16,853 bases of DNA from Alistipes sp. (GTDB lineage: Bacteria > Bacteroidota > Bacteroidia > Bacteroidales > Rikenellaceae). Position numbers and translations under genes: made by a program. The notes under the pieces were generated by a model. It was not told the origin of the DNA. It saw only the letters and a list, made by a program, of their open reading frames with translations, and did not search any database. The stretch's first letter is position 1; every line of letters starts with the position of its first letter. Shown one piece after another: positions 14,889 through 16,853 of this stretch. The DNA lies in NCBI GenBank assembly GCA_029051915.1, contig JAIDKM010000293.1, positions 1-16,853 of the forward strand. Reading direction: 5' to 3'.

Positions 14889-15335
14889 CTATTCTTCGTA
14901 ATCGTTGGGTACTATGACTATGGGCTGTTCCTGCCACTCCGTCTCGCTCACATGCGACTGATCGAACGCATCGCGCGGCGCGATCGGCTCCGGCACGGGC
15001 GCTTCCGCCGCCGCGGGGGCCGTGCGGCTGCGCAGAAGCAGGTCGGCCAGCCGCGGGTAGAGCAGGTAGATGAAGAGCAGCACCAGCACGGCCCCCGCAG
15101 CCATCTTCCAGATGCGCACGCGCCCCGTCGCTTCTTCGCGACTGCGGCGCGCGGCGCGCGCTTCCCGCTGGGTGCGGATGTATTGACCCGGGCGGTATTC
15201 GCGTTGCAGGTCTTCCGCCCGTTCGCCCCGCAGTTCGGCACGGCGTTCTTCGCGCGCCTCCTTTTCGGGGTCGTAATAGCGGGGAATGTAGTTGAACTTG
15301 TTCGCGTGTTTCTTGAATGGGGTAAAGCCGAGCAT
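14889..15335 (-). CDS. Conserved-context hypothetical protein with one transmembrane helix
   Basis: The 148-residue product is not assigned a function. It begins MLGFTPFKKHANKFNYIPRY, followed by a strongly charged, Arg/Glu-rich stretch (about 23-75) likely to be helical. One transmembrane helix (about 74-100, VLVLLFIYLLY) and a short Ala/Pro-rich acidic tail ending PNDYEE come next. The basic side suggests a cytoplasmic N-terminus. The FNYIPRYYDPEKE start resembles short proteins seen near mutL in other Bacteroidales, as far as I recall. The gene starts 13 bp after dnaJ ends and its TAG stop touches the mutL ATG, so it is clearly part of the operon and may be translationally coupled to mutL. 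Confidence 0.85.
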   Translation of the reverse strand: MLGFTPFKKHANKFNYIPRYYDPEKEAREERRAELRGERAEDLQREYRPGQYIRTQREARAARRSREEATGRVRIWKMAAGAVLVLLFIYLLYPRLADLLLRSRTAPAAAEAPVPEPIAPRDAFDQSHVSETEWQEQPIVIVPNDYEE

Positions 15336-15348
15336 GGGTCTCTGTCGT

Positions 15349-16506
15349 TTATCGGAAGAAGCTCTTCATCCGTTCGAATATGTTCTGGTTCTTCACCGAC
15401 TCGGCTTTCCGGAATCCGGGTTGCTCGGAGAGTTGTTCCACCAGTTTCTTCTCTTCGGCGCTGAGTTTCGACGGGATCGTGATGTCCACCACCACCAGTT
15501 CGTCTCCGCGGCCGTAGCCGTTGACATCCGGAATGCCTTTGCCGGCCAGACGCAGCACCTTGCCCGCATGCGTTCCCGGGGCGATCTTGATCTTCGCCCG
15601 GCCGTCGACCGTCGGCACCTCCACCGTGCCGCCCAGCAGGGCCATCGGCACCGTGATGTTCAGGTTGTGTATCAGGTCGTTGCCGTCTCGCACCAGCTCC
15701 GGATCGGGCACCTCTTCGATCAGCACCTGCAGGTCGCCGTTGATGCCGCCATGACGGGCCGCATTTCCCTTGCCCGTTACCGTGAGGGCCATGCCTTCGC
15801 CCACTCCGGCCGGTATGGCGATCTCCACCACTTCTTGTCCGCGCACCGTTCCTTCGCCCTTGCATTCGTCGCAGGGCGAGGTGATCACCTTGCCCGTGCC
15901 GCCGCACGTGGGGCATACGCCTTGCGTCTGCACCCGGCCGAAGAAGGAGTTCTCCACCCGCATCACATAGCCCGAGCCGCCGCACGTCGAGCAGGTCGAG
16001 TACGAGTTCGCATCTTTGGCTCCCGAGCCGCCGCACTTCGCGCAGGCTACGGTTTTGTTGATCTTGAGTTTCTTGGTTACGCCCGTGGCGATCTCAGCCA
16101 GCGTCAGCTTGACTTTCACGCGGATGTCCGACCCGCGGTTCACGCGGCGCCCGCCCGACGACGAGCGGAATCCGCCGCCGAAATGTCCGCCGAAGATGTC
16201 GCCGAACTGCGAGAAGATGTCTTCCATCGAGAAGCCTCCGAATCCGCCGAAGTCTCCGGCGCCTCCGCCCGCCGCACCGTGCATGCCGGCATGGCCGAAC
16301 TGGTCGTAGCGGGCGCGCTTGTCGGGGTTCGACAGCACGTCGTAGGCTTCGGCCGCCTCCTTGAACTTCTCTTCGGCCTCCTTGTCCCCGGGGTTCTTGT
16401 CGGGGTGGTATTTGATGGCCGCTTTGCGGTAGGCCTTCTTTATTTCGTCAGCGTTAGCGTTCTTCTGGACGCCCAGTACTTCGTAGTAGTCCCTTTTTTC
16501 TGCCAT
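15349..16506 (-). CDS. dnaJ: Chaperone protein DnaJ (Hsp40)
   Basis: A complete 385-residue class-A J-protein that delivers unfolded clients to DnaK and stimulates its ATPase. The J domain (about 5-72) has HPD at 34-36. A Gly/Phe-rich linker (about 72-120) follows, with GGFGGF and FGGHFGGGF. The zinc-binding region has four CxxCxGxG repeats starting at Cys155, Cys172, Cys198 and Cys212, all intact. The C-terminal substrate-binding domains follow ([47 protein letters not shown]). The gene begins 4 bp after grpE, the usual chaperone pairing. dnaK is not in the window. No CIRCE element or other heat-shock signal is visible here; any promoter would be upstream of grpE. Confidence 0.98.
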   Translation of the reverse strand: MAEKRDYYEVLGVQKNANADEIKKAYRKAAIKYHPDKNPGDKEAEEKFKEAAEAYDVLSNPDKRARYDQFGHAGMHGAAGGGAGDFGGFGGFSMEDIFSQFGDIFGGHFGGGFRSSSGGRRVNRGSDIRVKVKLTLAEIATGVTKKLKINKTVACAKCGGSGAKDANSYSTCSTCGGSGYVMRVENSFFGRVQTQGVCPTCGGTGKVITSPCDECKGEGTVRGQEVVEIAIPAGVGEGMALTVTGKGNAARHGGINGDLQVLIEEVPDPELVRDGNDLIHNLNITVPMALLGGTVEVPTVDGRAKIKIAPGTHAGKVLRLAGKGIPDVNGYGRGDELVVVDITIPSKLSAEEKKLVEQLSEQPGFRKAESVKNQNIFERMKSFFR

Positions 16507-16510
16507 GATC

Positions 16511-16853
16511 TTACTCTCCTACAACCACTTTTGCGAATCGCAGCACTTTGTCGCCCAGCATGTAGCCCGTCTGCACCACGTCGATCACACGGCCTTTCTT
16601 CTCTTCGCCGGCCGCAAAACGGGCCACGGCTTCCGACAGGTCGGCGTCGAACTCCTTATCGCGCACTTCGATTTCGCTCACGCCCCGTTGGCGCAGCGCC
16701 TCGGTGAACTTCTGGGAGATCAGCAGCACGCCGGCACGCAGGGCTTCCAGGTCGTCGCTCTTTTCCATCGCATCGACCGCCCGCTGCACGTCGTCGCGCA
16801 CCGGCAGCATCGCCAGCAGCACATCGCGGCCGCCGCTCTCCACCAGCTCCATC
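16511..16853 (-). CDS. grpE: Nucleotide exchange factor GrpE (5' end cut by window edge)
   Basis: Only the C-terminal 113 residues are inside the window, and the frame stays open to the edge. The segment contains the end of the long dimer helix and the beta-wing domain. The GrpE signature is clear near the end: [23 protein letters not shown]. GrpE releases ADP from DnaK and works with the DnaJ encoded 4 bp downstream. The methionine at 16852 is probably internal, because GrpE proteins have a longer N-terminal coiled-coil region. Confidence 0.95.
   Translation of the reverse strand, partial: MELVESGGRDVLLAMLPVRDDVQRAVDAMEKSDDLEALRAGVLLISQKFTEALRQRGVSEIEVRDKEFDADLSEAVARFAAGEEKKGRVIDVVQTGYMLGDKVLRFAKVVVGE

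Noticed and set aside
12849..15464. 871-codon plus-strand open frame across mutL and its neighbour
   Set aside because: Arg/His-rich antisense shadow spanning three well-supported minus-strand genes.

Overview
The window is from a Bacteroidota genome, most likely a gut Bacteroidales member close to Alistipes (Rikenellaceae). This rests on SusC/SusD outer-membrane proteins, Bacteroidota-style promoters (-33 TTTG-like, -7 TAnnTTTG), a CTnDOT-type tyrosine recombinase, and high GC for a Bacteroidales. The genus is an inference; the phylum is well supported.

Left third (1-9290): two susC-type TonB-dependent transporter genes point away from each other. The left one (minus strand, 1-2612) runs off the window. 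The right one (4411-7587) is complete and is followed by its susD lipoprotein partner and a terminator. Between them, on the minus strand, lies a 443-aa tyrosine recombinase. The start regions of the two susC genes carry a 57-bp perfect inverted repeat (2572-2628 and 4395-4451), plus a shorter shared 17-bp block just outside the start. Downstream of the repeat the two genes have clearly diverged. This is the layout expected of a self-encoded invertible segment of about 1.8 kb: inversion would leave both reading frames intact but swap the promoters and leaders feeding the two transporters. The upstream regions differ (a close promoter match 44 bp from the left start, a different promoter-like element with an overlapping dyad about 190 bp from the right start). 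Invertase control of SusC/SusD genes is known in Bacteroides fragilis; this particular arrangement is the most interesting item in the window.

Middle (9347-10621): a single-gene unit for a flavodiiron protein (oxygen/NO reductase), closed by a strong bidirectional terminator shared with the convergent operon to its right.

Right third (10646-16853, all minus strand): a tightly packed housekeeping run, in transcription order grpE (5' end cut off), dnaJ, a one-TM hypothetical protein, mutL, a rhomboid protease, a membrane-anchored endonuclease/exonuclease/phosphatase protein and a YhcH/NanQ-family protein. Spacings range from 0 to 40 bp. A -7-like element before the rhomboid gene suggests an internal promoter. 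MutL appears to lack the usual metal-binding endonuclease motifs of its C-terminal domain. No RNA genes or CRISPR arrays were seen.
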